A stretch of DNA of 64,000 nt from Echria macrotheca (GCA_030411725.1 MU839852.1:124001-188000); one strand, 5' to 3'. Shown: positions 11,395 through 23,411, counted from the first letter of the stretch. Notes: generated by a model not told the origin, from the letters alone. A program made the numbers and translations.

Positions 11395-13292
11395 GTTTTT
11401 TTCCGTGGCACAAGCACACAAAAAGCGGATGACAGAATGAAATGTCCTGTCTCGGTAACTAACCATTCTGGGTTCCCGTAGTCACCCTCATACCGATTCT
11501 TATAGCCCATCTCGCTGCCGGTCTCGCCGAGGAACTCGCCGTCCAGCTTGAGCAGGAAATGCTCGCTCTGGGCCTCGACATCGACGATGCTCATGACCAC
11601 GTCGAAGTCGTAGTCGACCGAGATCTCACCGGGCTTGGGAGCCTCTGGTTGAAGATAATCGTACGTCCACCACAGCACCACTTGTCCCCAGTCACGGACC
11701 TTCTCGCCGCGGCAGGGTTTCTCCTTTCCCGTGCTGCAGGGGAAGTCGGCTGGGTTGTACGACGTATCACCGTATTGAGGGTAGGCGCGGTCAGCGCAGT
11801 CGGTCACGGGGATGATGCACTTGAAGTCCTTCCATGACTGGCCGGGGGGACAAGTGCTGGTGCCAGGGATTGGGGGCTTCGGGTCGGGGCCGGGTGGGGT
11901 TACGACGGCGCCGACGCAGACGGTGCCGTTCCAGGTTGATCCGCCCGGGCAGACGACTTGCGGCGGGCTGATGACGGAAGGGATGCACGAGACGCCGTTC
12001 CAGGTGGAACCTTCGGGGCATACAACGCCACTTGGTTGTAGCGGCTTGACGGGGACTACGGTGCCGACGCAGTTGACGCCGTTCCAAGAGGAACCTGTGG
12101 GGCAAGCTGTGGGGGTGGTGGTAGGTTGACAACCGGATCCGTTCCAGGTCGAGCCCTCGGGGCACACGACACCGCCTGGCTTGGGTGTGACGGGCACTAC
12201 GGTGCCCACGCAGTTGACGCCATTCCAAGTCGATCCCGTGGGGCAAACAACAGGTTTGACGACAGGTTCGCCGCAGTTCGGACCGCCGGGGCACTTCCCA
12301 GGTCCCGTCCAAAGACAATTGTTGTTGACGTCGCGGATGTCGCACGGGACGGTCATGAGCTCAAGAGGGACGCAGATCTGCTGGTCTGCCGAGTTGAAGG
12401 TCAAAGAGGGGTCCTCGCTGGGGCAGGTTGGGCCGACGCCGTTGGTGAGACCGCTGAGGCAGTACTTGCCAGGGGTCCACTTGGTGATGGTGAACACGCC
12501 AGCCCCGGAATAGTCAGTCGTTTGTCTGATATGGTCCCCGTCTTTGCGGCCGTCGAGCCAGTGGTTTGGATTTCCGAGGTCCTGGATGCGAATGGCTTCG
12601 CCAGGGTTGACGGACGCGCCGGCCGTGCAGGCTTCGTCGAGGCAAAGCTTGAACTTGGACGGATGGAACTTTGCCGACGGCTTGCTGGAGCTGTACCAAC
12701 CATCCTGGCTGAAGCCGAGAAACTGCCCGTTCTCCATCTTGAACAGGTAGCAGTGGCCGGCTGTCACCTCGGATGGGCAGAGACTAGGCTTTGGTGGCGT
12801 CCTACAGGTTCCATCTGTGCTTTCGATCTGGCCTCCTGGACAGGCACATTCGCCATTGACAAGAACCTTTCCGTTCTGGCACACAGGAGTGGGCTTCTTG
12901 CAAATGGTGCCGTCGTACTCTTGTCCGTTGGGACAGCAGCTGTAGCCCGTTGAGGTGCTGCCCACTAGGCCGTGGCCTTCGCCACAGCAGTCGAAGGCGG
13001 TATCCTTGGAGCCGTGCAAAGTCTGGCCGGGGGTGCAGCAGCCCACGAATTTCTGATCAGCCGAGAAAGCGAACCTCTTTGGTGCTCGGCAGCGCATGAA
13101 GTCCTCCATATCCGCGCTGGGGTCATCGAATCGGATTTCTTGCTTCTCATGATTGATGGTGGTCTTGTCGTCCAGCTCGGCCACTTGGATGTTGCGTCGT
13201 CCTAGACCGTCACGGTGGATGCGGCCGAGCGATTGGGGAATTTGCAGGCAGAAGAGGGCAACGGTGCCCAGTCCCAAGCCGCGGTACCTCAT
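11316..13292 (-). CDS. Secreted cysteine-rich protein with tandem C-P-x-G-S-T-W-N-G repeats
   Basis: A single frame starts at ATG 13292 with signal peptide MRYRGLGLGTVALFCLQIPQ. In order it has a short pro-like region, two Cys-rich knots (residues ~70-150), a middle module (CYLFKMENGQFLGF ... CLWTGPGKC) and five to six tandem repeats (about 11800-12260) of CPxGSTWNGxxC, separated by Val/Pro/Thr linkers. A C-terminal module with EHFLLKLDGEFLGETGSEMG follows. Cys spacing suggests a disulfide-rich wall or extracellular adhesion-type protein; I do not recognise a named family. The reading frame then runs into the 50-base homopolymer, so the predicted C-terminus becomes poly-Lys. That is unlikely to be genuine: splicing at GTGACT (~11480) or an insertion that truncated the gene are both possible. 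The 3' end is therefore unreliable. Confidence 0.7.
11344..11393. repeat. 50-base poly-T tract
   Basis: Fifty T on the plus strand, then GG and more T. It lies at the 3' end of the Cys-rich gene and encodes its apparent poly-Lys tail. Confidence 0.9.
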
Positions 13293-15234
13293 CCTTGGTC
13301 GTGGAGGCGTCGATGCCGAGGAGGAGGGGAGCTGTTAGCGAGGTGATAATTCCTTATGGACTGTGAGTTCGATGTCTCTTCTTATACGCGCAATCGCTCA
13401 CCTTCTCCTCCCCTTCTCCCTCCAAAACCCATCGGTATTGACAGGAACGCGCATGTAGCGGCAACCGGTGAACGTAAAACGACGATCATGGCCTCGGCGA
13501 ATGGTTGGATGCGCAGGTTATTGATGTTCGCCGACCATCTATCCAGTCAACAGACGCGAAAGGACATGTCAAAGGTTGGGGAAGTCACGCATGTCTCAGG
13601 CATGACAAGCTCATCCGAGACATGGAGATCCAGTCCAGTCCAGTCCCCAGCGCCGACGAGCTATTCGGATGTTGTGTCGCTCGAGGCTGGAGCGAGCTGT
13701 GGGGAGGGACTAGGCGGGAAAGGATCGTCAGAGTCCTGCATGGTTTAGCGGGAGCAGCCGAGAAGATTGGGTCGCCCGGTTTCTCGGTGGGGAACTGTTT
13801 TCCAGCTGAGGGGACGATCAGGCGTCTATTTCGACGATCCGGTTCGTGTGAGAGTCCAGGCTGGAGAACTATTCGTTGCGCAAGTATACACTGTCGGCAG
13901 TGTTCCGGTGCAACTCGATGGAGTGAGTGGGTTGCAGTAGCGGGGACGTGGTGGGAGCTTTGACTCCCACATTTTGGTGAGGGGCTCGTGAGGGGCTATT
14001 TGCATTTGTTCAGATATTGTCGTGGTGGTGGTGGAAAGTTGAGGTTGCTGGATCGGAGCTACACGCGTCATTCGTTCTGTAAGGCCAGGAAGGAGCACCC
14101 GGGGAAAATGGAAGACATGCAAGGACCACAGGCACCTGTATTTGGCCAGTCCCCAGGCCCATTTCTTCTTCTACAAAACAAGCATCCTTACCTACCACCA
14201 GTTGTTCAGTTCTCAGTACGGTTTACCTGGGTGTAGAGGGCGGTAGGCATGCATAGGGTGCGGCGGGTAAGGTTCTATACTTCGGGCATGGACGCGAATG
14301 TCTCGGGACTCGCCCCTTCCCGTCCTCTGCGAGCTGCATTTCCTGCAGTTCCCCGCCCGAGAATGACCAAATCTTCATTGTCCTACCGAACCCTTGCAAG
14401 CCTCTCACGTTCACGTTCGCTCTTTTCATCCCCGATTTTCTGCCTTGAAGCTCCCACTTTTTCCGACGGCTTTACATCAACACAAGCCCTGTCACCTGAC
14501 AGTACCTAAGTGACTGTAGAGTCTGTCAGATGACAGCTATTACCACATATCAGAGTAATGGAGGTTCTGTACTTCTTACCGCAAGGTAATGCGCGTTGGA
14601 GCCTTAATAATAAGACCGCTTTACCCGCTCTATTCCATTGATGTGTCGAGCTCCAACACCTCTTCCAGCAGCGATTCACGATCCCACCTTCAAGTACGTA
14701 TTCCTCCATCTCCTTTCACTCGGGCATCATCAATCTCTTTGGGACAGCCACTGCCATGATCAAACCGGGTCTCTCAATCGTCATGGTCGTCGCGCTGCAT
14801 GGATGCATTGTGATAATCCTGCTCGTCATTCAGGACTACACAAGTCTTGGTAGGGGGCTAAGGCTGTCAAAAGCGACTTATCAGGCATTTTAGACAATTT
14901 ACCTAGATTGCTAGGTACGTAGATGTATGCCACATGTTAAACGTTAAAGGCTTAGTAATGATCGAAGAACTATTGACTTCGAAGGACGGGGACTAGTTTA
15001 GCTACTCTTTTTGGCATAGGACTGATGCTGGGCTCACTCAACTAGAATTGAAGTAACTTTTCATACTACGTCCTAGCCTTCTGGAAATAGCTCTTAGGCT
15101 ACGCAAGCCCGAAAAAATCCTGAGCAAAGACTAAGCCAGACCTCAACCGAGATTCACAGGTATCACGTAGGTGAGGTAACTTGAAGGAAATTCGTATGCT
15201 CAGATTCGTCTCTTCCAACACATAGTCTCTACGC
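13293..15234. other. Intergenic, ~1.9 kb, nothing convincing
   Basis: Only short open frames in both strands, none with a domain or a spliced continuation. It carries the promoter of the Cys-rich gene near 13.3-13.5 kb and the 3' flank of the monooxygenase near 15.2 kb. The stretch 14.5-15.1 kb is visibly more A/T-rich than the flanking genes. Confidence 0.5.
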
Positions 15235-17233
15235 TCAATCAGCCCGGCTCTTCCCTGCCCACTCCGCAACAATATCGCGATAATCCTCCACGCCATACGG
15301 CTCCGTCGCCTCCGCAAGCCAGCCCGCCTTTCTATGCACATCGAGTCCCAGATCGCTCACCAACAAATCAATATACGGCTGCGCATCAAACACAAAATCC
15401 GGAAACTGCACACCATGTCCCGCCGGATACCGCCACTTGCCAAACCTCGCATGCAGAACCGTCTCATACCTCAGCTCCTCGAGCGTCTTTGCCCCCTCCG
15501 CCTCCTCTCCACCCCTGGCCTTCGCAGGGGGCATCACACGCGCAGGCAGCTGGTCCTTGAGATACGCCGTGACCCACAGCGCCTGCACGTGCGCGATAAT
15601 GCCCGTCCCGAAACTCATCAGGAAGTTGGAGAACGCAATGTCGCGCGTGCGCAGGAACCGCTCCGATGGCGGCGCGATGAAGCGGTACATGGTGAACGGC
15701 GTCAGGGGCGTCGACGGGTTGATTTTGTCCGTCGTGGACACGCCGTCCATCTCAAGCAGCGGCTTGAGGTTCTTGTTCAGCACGGGCTGGTCCTTGAGGC
15801 GGGGGAAGCGGGCCAAGATCTCGTCGTCGGCCTTTTTGACGGCCTTGGGGGTGAAGAGCGGCTCAGACTGCCCCAGAGGGGTGTGAGGGAGGCCAAGTTC
15901 CGCGTCGATGCCCTCGGGGAGGAATTTAATCGGGGGCACGTGCTTCCAGCCGGTCACGCAGACGAAGGCGTCGGTTTCTAGCGCCGTGCCGTTGGACAGG
16001 TGGACGGTGTGCGGGGACAGCCGGACAATGTCGGCGATGTGGACTGAGACGGTGCCGTTGCGGATGAGATCGAAGATGTTGGTGGGGTAGTTGAGGATGG
16101 AGAAGGTCGAGGCCGTGAACATCGGGTGGCTCCATGGCTTGAGCTTGGCCGTCTCGGGGTGGCCGGCGTAGTTGTTGAGCGAGATGACGTCGCCGCCGAG
16201 GATGGACCAGAAGGTGTTGGTGATGGCCCGGCCGATTGCGGTGCCGTGGTAGAAATTCCGGATGCCCGTGTAGCCGTCGGCGTCACCCCAGACACAAGGG
16301 CTGAACCAGGTGAGCATCCGTGTATCTGTGACGTGGTTAGTCAGCATTCCCGCTGCACGGAGGCTGGCTGCGGCGGCGGCCGACTCACGGGTAAGCTTCT
16401 CAAGCCACTTCTTCAGCGGTGTGACATATGGCGGCGCCATCCACGATGGGCCATGGCCGGTCTCTGCAAGTTTGTCAGTGTCGCTGGTGTAACCATGGCA
16501 TGTCGTGTGACAACTGACCTCGCATCACCCAGTTGACTTTGATCCCCTTGGACCCGTACGCGTACACTGCATCCCAGGCCGTCTTGGAACCACCGAATAC
16601 CGTAACCACCTTGGAAGTCTCGAGCGTGTCGGCATTTTGGAGGAAGTCTTTACCATGGAAGAGAGGGGCGCCAAATTCCTCCTGGCCCTCAAAGTGGGGA
16701 AGGAACGGCTCCGAGGTGAGGCCAGTTGCGACGATGAGCTTCTTCGCCAAGATCTTGGTTGTTGACGAGCCGCTCTGGACAGTCAGAATCCACCCGCCCT
16801 CTGGGCCGTCTTGGTGTTCGGCTGTCAGCACCTTGGATTTATAGCGGATCTTGTCTATAATGCCGAATTTGGTCGCATAAGCAGTGAGATACTTGTGCAT
16901 TACCTCGCCCGACATGAACTCTCCAGGCTTGACGCCAAAGGTGGCCGTGTCCATGGGGAAGTCACCATACTCATAGGTGCCCAACATGTTGTTGGTCTTG
17001 AGACCCGGGTACAAACGCTCCTTCGCCCATACGCCGCCGAGACTGGAACTGGCATCGAGGAGGGCCAAGCTCTCGTCCGGATTCAATTGGTGATACGTCT
17101 TGCCAGCAGCGAGGCCGGCAAGTCCTGTGGGTTGGAGGTCAGCAAATAGTCTCAACCGCACCTGCTGTCAGCCAGCGCTCAGTCACATACCGGCACCAAC
17201 CACAACCAGATCCAGCGTCTCCATCGTGCCCAT
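15235..17233 (-). CDS. Flavin-containing monooxygenase-like FAD/NADPH oxidoreductase
   Basis: Exons 17191-17233, 16519-17124, 16389-16463 and 15235-16325 give 604 residues with all phases kept; introns are 66, 55 and 63 nt. The N-terminus is an FAD-binding beta-alpha-beta motif split by intron 1: LDLVVVGAGLAGLAAG (GxGxxG). Next come an FAD-site stretch (SLGGVWAKERLYPGLKTNN), an ATG-type motif (LIVATGLTSEPFLPHF) and a second nucleotide site with VVTVFGGSKTAWDAVY. The exon 2/3 joint gives VMRETGHGPSWMAPPYV, and intron 3 removal restores KLTHTRMLTWFSPCVWGDADGY, which supports the splicing. The enzyme should use NADPH and O2 to hydroxylate or oxidise an unknown substrate. This family is common in fungal secondary metabolism and detoxification. 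No biosynthetic partner lies next to it. Confidence 0.85.
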
Positions 17234-19654
17234 TGCGCTGAGTCTGAGGGGAAAAGGTGGGAAGCCGAAGAAGAAGGATCTCTGGTACTGCGCGGATCTT
17301 CTGAAACACTGTTGCTGATCGGTCCCTGCGCGCGGTCGACCCCTTTTTGGTCAGCAAAGGCCCACTGGCGTAAAGGATGTGATATGGAAAACAATGGGGA
17401 TGAGATGTGAGATTTCCGGGTTTGTTTCCCTGGAGGAAAAGTGATTAATCAATCGCCAAGGGGAGGGCATTGAACTCGCAGAATAACAGCGCGGGATGTC
17501 AAGGCACGACAGTCGGGGGACAATGCTGCGCCCGCCGCGAAGCAGATGGAGTTGCGGTTGCATCGCATGGCCCCCTGCAGCGATACCCCGGAAGATGCAT
17601 GTGCGACACACTGGCTCCCCTCTAAAGCCACTAGTTGGAAAGCAATTCGCGATGTGGTTGGCTGGGAGAGGTGGTGGGCGATTGCGTGGTGAGGATCGCA
17701 TGTTGAAATTTCCAATTCTGTTCTCAACGACACCCTTGCGATATTCGTCAGAGACGAAGCTGCACACCGAACTTATCGCGCGAAAAGATAACTCTAACTC
17801 CACGAGAGGCAGTGACTTTTTGTGTTCCATCGAAGCTTGACCTCAGGCGATATGCCGTCTGATTGCCATGTGAGTATCCGGAGACCAAACGACACAGTGT
17901 TGACTTCTAGGCCGTGACTATCCTGGCAAAAGGTCAAAAGCCATGCACGGAGGCGAGTCATGGACCATCATGGTCAACCGGGTCCCCGGGGGTGTTCCGC
18001 GGCGTGCGGGGATCGGAGGTGGTACCCCGGTGCTGCTGGAGTTCAAACATTAGTGGTCCGCCAATGGCTCCGAAGGCGCGAAGGCGGCCGCATTCGCTGC
18101 AGCAACAATTTTTTGCTTTTGTTCGTCCTCTGGGGTCCTGAATTTTCTGTAGCGATCTTTTTCTCAAAAGGGACGGAAACGCGGCACGACTGGCAGGGGT
18201 CTCATTTCCCCGAGCCCCTGGAAGAAGCAAAAGTCTGCAAAAGGACTCACGGCAAAACTGACTGTTGGAGGCAAATTCCGCGTCCCATTGTCAGGATTCC
18301 GTCTCTTTTCTTTTTCCTCCTCGCAACTGTGATTCTCACTGTCAACCACGATCCTGGGCCAAACGCAGTGCAGTTTTCCGCAGCGCATGAAGTGGGGGGT
18401 CCGCAGCGGTCGCTTCCACACCAGACTTCAACCATCGCTTTTGGATGCCCTGCTTGGCCGCGGTTTGTTCCTGGGCATGCTGATAACCATGCAGAAGAAC
18501 ACCCCGTCTTGCTTCCCAATCCGTGGCGCCTATCTCGAGATACCTGTCCAGAAAGAGACTGACGGGAATTTGGGCATGCGATAATGATCCTTGAATCCCC
18601 CACGTTGTGGCTGATTACCGGAGCCCCGGCCACAAACACAAGCTCACCACGCGTTCACCTGCAAACGACTTCGAAATGTCCATCTTTCCGGCTTTCTTTG
18701 TCGTGCAAACACACGGCAAAATTCGCGCGCCACGATGCTACAGCGGCCCGTCTTGCCCACTTTATAGGATACCCGACATGAAACCTGGCGAGCACGTTTA
18801 AAGTTACGACGTCGCATCGCCTAACCGGGTACAATTGGCGCCACTTCCACTGGGAGGCTCGCCATTTTTTTCTTTTCGTCTAAGCCAATCGGCAGGTTCC
18901 TGCTTCCAATTGCTTGAAGATTCTATTCTAGGCCGGAAGAAACTTCCCTTCGAAGGAACCTCTACCGAGTATGTAATAGGTAATCTGTATTTACCTCAAC
19001 ACTCTAGTCCCCCCCTTCTGAAGGGACTCTAATCCCAATAGTCATCTCAATAGCCGTTTGCCCCTCCTCGTTGCCTGCATGGCCGGCATTCCCAGCAAAC
19101 GACATGCCGGGACTCGAAACTTTGCCGTGGGCCACGCGTGGGTCGCCAGCGCCAATTAACAGCGGACGCTTATATGCGACTCAAATCACAGTGGTGGCGT
19201 GCCGTTGAACCAGTGCCAGGAACAGGTGGATTCGGCCCCAGCAAACCTTGTCGTCGGCGTGGTGAGGTCTGTGTGTCTGACTGCCGTTGCCGATCGACAG
19301 ACCACGGCGCGGTTCCGTACAGCACCGAAGATGACGGCCTCACGGTCCCCACGTTCCATCACAGGGCCACGCGGGACTAGCGTGTGAAGAGCCTGCCAAG
19401 GACCCGGCCCTGGTCCGGGGCAGCTGTGAAATAAATCCTTTCCTGTCCGCCCCCGCGGTCTCCAGCAGCTGTCACATTCCTGAAGCCGTGACGGGCTACC
19501 CCTCTGTCCTCTCATGCTCTGAATACTTCAAGTCCTTGATGGACCACCTGCCACCTCGTCGGCGACTTCATTCCCTTGGCTGAGCCGCTTTTGCGCTGGA
19601 CACTCTTTTCCTTCTCCTTCCCACCCGAATTGCGACCTGCCGAGTCTGCCCATC
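17234..19654. other. Intergenic, ~2.4 kb, nothing convincing
   Basis: Between the divergent monooxygenase and the 7TM gene, so it holds both promoters. Open frames such as 17960-18562 (+) lack domains and plausible composition. No TATA box stands out. Confidence 0.5.
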
Positions 19655-21164
19655 ATGAACGCTTTCGTTACTGAAGCCTTTACGCTTCTTGGCATTGGCC
19701 TGCTGTTCATTGGGTTGAGATCCTATGTGAGGATCAGCACGGTTGGCTGGAAGGGTCTCCAAGCCGACGACTACCTCATGTGGGTAGCAGCTGTAAGCTC
19801 CGTCGCCTTCCATCACCGTTCGAGGGCTAATGCCCGTGCGTCAGATCGCGTACTCTGCCGAGACCGCTTTAGCATACTCAGTGGGGGCATATTGGAGGGG
19901 CCTGGCCAACAATGGCATGACCGATGAGCAGCGGGCGCTGCTCGACCCCAGCAGCGAGGAGTACAGGTTACGGTACGTTGTGTTGGCTCCACGTTGTCGA
20001 GGCCGCGCAAGTCTGACCGCTCATTAGGGTAAATGGCTCCAAGACACAGGTAGCTGGGTGGTCGACATACACATTCCTTCTCTGGGTCATCAAGGCAGCC
20101 ATGTGCACCTTTTACCTTCGCCTCACCGTTTGTAATCCCTTCCTCCTAAAGACGCCGACTGCTAACAAGAGCAGGAAGGGCTGGAGTTCAAAACGAGGAT
20201 CTACGTTGGCTTCGTCATGATATTCACGACATGGGTGGCCGTCTTGCTTTCCATCCTCCTCGGGTGTATGCCGCTTGAAAAGAACTGGCAAATCTACCCC
20301 GATCCTGGAAGTGAGTTGCACTATTCCGCTCTGGTCTACACCGTGCTGACCGTGACACCAGACTTCTGCCAGCCCGCGATTTCCAAGATCGATATTTTCG
20401 TCACTGTGGTCCTCAACGTCGTAACCGACTTGTATCTGTTAGCCATCCCCATGAGCCTACTCTGGCGTGCGTCATTGCGGCCAGCCAAGAAGGCAGGCTT
20501 GATCTTGCTTTTCTCGGGTGGCCTCTTCGTGACCATGGCCGGTATCCTGCGTTGCGTCCTGATTCTCACAGATCCCATCAATGGCGCACAACAAGCTGGC
20601 TCGTGGGCGGTCCGCGAAACATTTGTCGCCGTGGTTACGTCAAACTTGCCCATGGTCTTCCCGTTGGTGACCCGCTGGGGCAAGCCGCTCATCGGCTCCC
20701 TCCGGACATTCTCGTCCACCGCCGGCAAGCTATCGGGCATGTCGCGGAGCGCCGATCCGAAACCGGGTGCTTTTCGTCTCGAGGACAAGAATTCCCGGCG
20801 CGGCATGGGGCCTCGGAGCGTCAACCCCATCCCCGAGTTAACCGTCAACGGAAGCGAAGAGTACATCGTCGACCCACAGAACAAGGAGGTGCAGGGTGTG
20901 TCGACGAATGGGAGCGACACGGATATCGAAGCTGGTCAGGGCAATGGAGGGATCCTGAAACAGACATCAGTTCAAGTTACCGAGATGCGCAAGAGCCGGA
21001 CAGACCTGCCGGGCAACGACCCACGGGATATCGGGGATTACTATCTTGTTCAGCAATCGCAGCAGTCGCGGCCAAGTACCGAGGCGGCGAGGAGAGCCCA
21101 GAACACTAACAGTCGGAGGGCCAAGACGTCCAGTATCCATCTCGGCATGGCGCGACGAAGTTGA
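19655..21164 (+). CDS. PTH11/fungal-rhodopsin-like seven-transmembrane protein
   Basis: Five exons (19655-19792, 19845-19972, 20028-20127, 20175-20310, 20362-21164) give 434 residues; four introns of 47-55 nt are all GT-AG and in phase. Hydrophobic segments in order: AFTLLGIGLLFIGLRSYV; ADDYLMWVAAIAY; YTFLLWVIKAAMCTFYLRL; VGFVMIFTTWVAVLLSILLG; IFVTVVLNVVTDLYLLAIPM; LILLFSGGLFVTMAGILRCV; TFVAVVTSNLPMVFPLV. The GSKTQVAGWSTYTFLLW and NFCQPAISKIDIF blocks are characteristic of the fungal integral membrane/rhodopsin-like family related to PTH11-type receptors. A ~130-residue cytoplasmic tail rich in Ser, Arg and Asp follows. The role is probably plasma-membrane sensing; the ligand is unknown. The last intron has a length divisible by three, so an unspliced frame also stays open. 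Confidence 0.87.
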
Positions 21165-21579
21165 TGGCCTCCGTTTGCTACTGGGTGTTACCGCACAGCG
21201 GGGACCGCGTTTGGGATGCACAACATGCGCTGGGATTGGATGGGATTTGGGCGGACAATTGAGGCAACGGACTACGGAACGGTTAGGAAACACTACAACG
21301 GGACTTGGACTGGTAGACGCGATATACGAATTCGATTTCGACATGTAAAACAACTTTGACTAGAAAGAACTAGAGCTAGAACGCAACAAAGCTTATCATG
21401 CAAGCAACTGTTTGTGCAGTCGTCGTCATATGATTTCGGTAAGTTCCAGTTACCCAAAATACCTATGTACCTTAGTTCCGACCTAGCATGCTGCGTGACG
21501 AAGACGGATGGGGTTAATAAAGAGGGCACACAATTTTCAACCACAAACGAAAGTCTCAACTTCTCCTTTACCCGCCGAG
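21165..21579. other. Intergenic spacer
   Basis: About 415 bases, 3' flank of the 7TM gene and promoter/leader of the next gene. No coding signal. The leader before ATG 21580 is open in frame back to ~21508. Confidence 0.5.
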
Positions 21580-22428
21580 ATGGCCACCAAGAAGACAATC
21601 CGTTGCGACTGCGGCAAGCATTTCGCGGATGCCAGGTTTCTTGAGCAACACCGTCACCACTCCTTTCGCCACAAGACAGTACCGTCGAATCCAACAGCAT
21701 CGACGACCGAAACCACGACGAACAAGCCTTCGCAACAAACGCAAACGAAACCTGCCACCGCGGCCAAACGAGCACCAAGCCAGGCCGGGAAGAGAGAGCA
21801 GCCAGCGACGGCAACAAAGTCTACGACGACCACTGGCAATCGCTCCCCGAATGTTCCCTCGCCAACGGCCGAGTTGCTTGCGATCCAGGCCAGGGCACAA
21901 GCGCTCTTCGCTGCCATCTCGCTTGTACCGAATCCATTGAAGTACAGGCCGGCAGCAGGCGGTCAGTCCTCTTCCTCCGCGAGAACAACCGCTGCCGCAA
22001 CTACCCTACAAACGAAGTCGACGCTCCAATGCTGTGGAAGAACCTTTCGCGCCCCTTACGATCTGGAACAACACCGTGCGTCATCAACTCATAAAAAGAA
22101 CTCGAACAAGACGGCGATCGTTCAGCCCTTTCCCAGAGAGATAGCAGCCGCCACCGCCGTCACCGACCCTGCCGGTGGCAGTAGTGGCGGGGTGAAAGCA
22201 GAGCGACCAGCGGCAGCAGTAAACCCCACAACGGCGGCAAGGGCAAAGGACCCGAACGCAGAAGCTCGTCGGGCGGGGGTCGCCGAGTTGCTGGCGGCGC
22301 AAGCCCAAATGGGCCCCCTCCCCATGGCCGCAGCGACAACACTCCAATCAGCCCAATGCTGCGGGAGAACCTTCCGCGCCCCTGCGGACTTGGCACGACA
22401 CCAGACTTCGTCGTCGCATAAGCATTAG
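21580..22428 (+). CDS. Protein with three atypical C2H2-type zinc-finger modules
   Basis: 282 residues from ATG 21580 (a longer in-frame start near 21508 is possible). Three related modules occur: RCDCGKHFADARFLEQH (residues ~8-31), QCCGRTFRAPYDLEQH...H (~149-170) and QCCGRTFRAPADLARH...H (~258-279). From the second Cys to the first His there are 12 residues and about 5 to the last His, as in C2H2 fingers. The Cys pair, however, is C-x-C or C-C instead of C-x2-4-C. Long Thr/Ala/Pro/Ser linkers separate them, and a helix repeated before the last finger (AELLAIQARAQAL / AELLAAQAQMG) suggests module duplication. Nucleic-acid binding is plausible but unproven. After the TAG at 22426-22428 the same frame stays open and coding-like to 22620. 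Confidence 0.7.
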   Translation: MATKKTIRCDCGKHFADARFLEQHRHHSFRHKTVPSNPTASTTETTTNKPSQQTQTKPATAAKRAPSQAGKREQPATATKSTTTTGNRSPNVPSPTAELLAIQARAQALFAAISLVPNPLKYRPAAGGQSSSSARTTAAATTLQTKSTLQCCGRTFRAPYDLEQHRASSTHKKNSNKTAIVQPFPREIAAATAVTDPAGGSSGGVKAERPAAAVNPTTAARAKDPNAEARRAGVAELLAAQAQMGPLPMAAATTLQSAQCCGRTFRAPADLARHQTSSSHKH

Positions 22429-22620
22429 AAAAAGACTGAAGGCGGCCAGTCCTCTCCCACCGCGACGGCAGGGGCCGCCGCGGCGGTCCCACAAGCGCAG
22501 TCGGATGCCGCAGGAGCGGGATCGGGGTCTGAGGAGTCCTACTCCCCGTGGAATGGGGAGGATCTGGCGTCCTACGGCGGGGGGGTAGTTTACGCCCGAG
22601 GGAGGGAGGACCTGCACTAG
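22429..22620 (+). other. In-frame coding-like extension after the TAG stop
   Basis: 63 sense codons follow the TAG in the same frame and end at TAG 22618-22620. The start, KKTEGGQSSPTATAGAAAAV, resembles the internal linker AGGQSSSSARTTAAA, and the end is Tyr/Gly/Glu-rich (SYSPWNGEDLASYGGG). Either the stop is recent, or it is read through, or an unrecognised splice bypasses it. Confidence 0.5.
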
Positions 22621-23404
22621 GCTTTGTCACAGAGTCCATGGGCGGACAGCACCTGAACTAGCAACCTACCGTTTTGGAAATGACTTCTGGAGTAATATAT
22701 TTGCAGTTGCTTTTTACCAGCATGTGAGAGACAGCATGTGAAAGACATGAACTCCCGGGGAACAAGCACATGGATCAAAGACGGAGGGGGGTCGAGAAAG
22801 AGGCAGGCCACTCGAGTTCTCGTGCGCCTTCCAAGTCGTCTGCAATCTTCGTCCCTTCTGTTTTCCCCCACAGAGACTACCTTCCCCCTTCAGAAGCTTG
22901 GAGAACGTCATCATCTTCATCCCCCTCTGCCCGCAGCAATTCCACAAGTAGATGTTGCGTGCCTGGTGGATTACGACTTCCATGTTCGGCAGTGACTGAC
23001 GGCGATGACGTGACTTCCCGAGGGAAGGAGAGCTGGAGCTAAGGCATCTGAGGAAGGAAGCCGGGTACGCTAGTGTGCTGGGGCGGCCGAGTTGTGCCAC
23101 TGGGCGGGTATCCACCGAGATTTCGGCGCCGTGACGCCCAATGGAGTATGGATCTTCATTCGACTGATCGAGATTCCCGCTGAGGCGGCAGCCACGACCG
23201 TGAAGGCTGCTGAATGACCAGTCTCGATGCCTGTAGCGAGCCTCAAGATCGGGGCTTGAGCCCCCCGGCCCGATCACGCCATACGGTAAGCAGCGTACCT
23301 GCCAAAGTCAAGAGGCCCTTCCCCGATCATCATTGCAGAAGAATGGGGGCTGTTGCCCAGGCGCCATGCGACGTGTGGTCGCGGATGTTAGGTACTGATT
23401 CGAG
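22621..23404. other. Intergenic spacer
   Basis: No convincing gene. Several short frames overlap on both strands without domain features. Confidence 0.5.
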
Positions 23405-23411
23405 TATAAAA
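23405..23411 (+). promoter_or_regulatory. TATA box of the microexon gene
   Basis: TATAAAA lies about 330 bases upstream of the proposed ATG at 23735, with a pyrimidine-rich leader and a 5'-UTR intron (23667-23733) between. The assignment depends on that gene model. Confidence 0.4.

Noticed and set aside
12126..12953. Long plus-strand frame antisense to the Cys-rich gene
   Set aside because: Shadow of the repeat-coding minus strand; Cys repeats and signal peptide are on minus.
17960..18562. 200-codon open frame in the 17-19.6 kb gap
   Set aside because: Trp/Arg-rich random-like composition and no spliced continuation.
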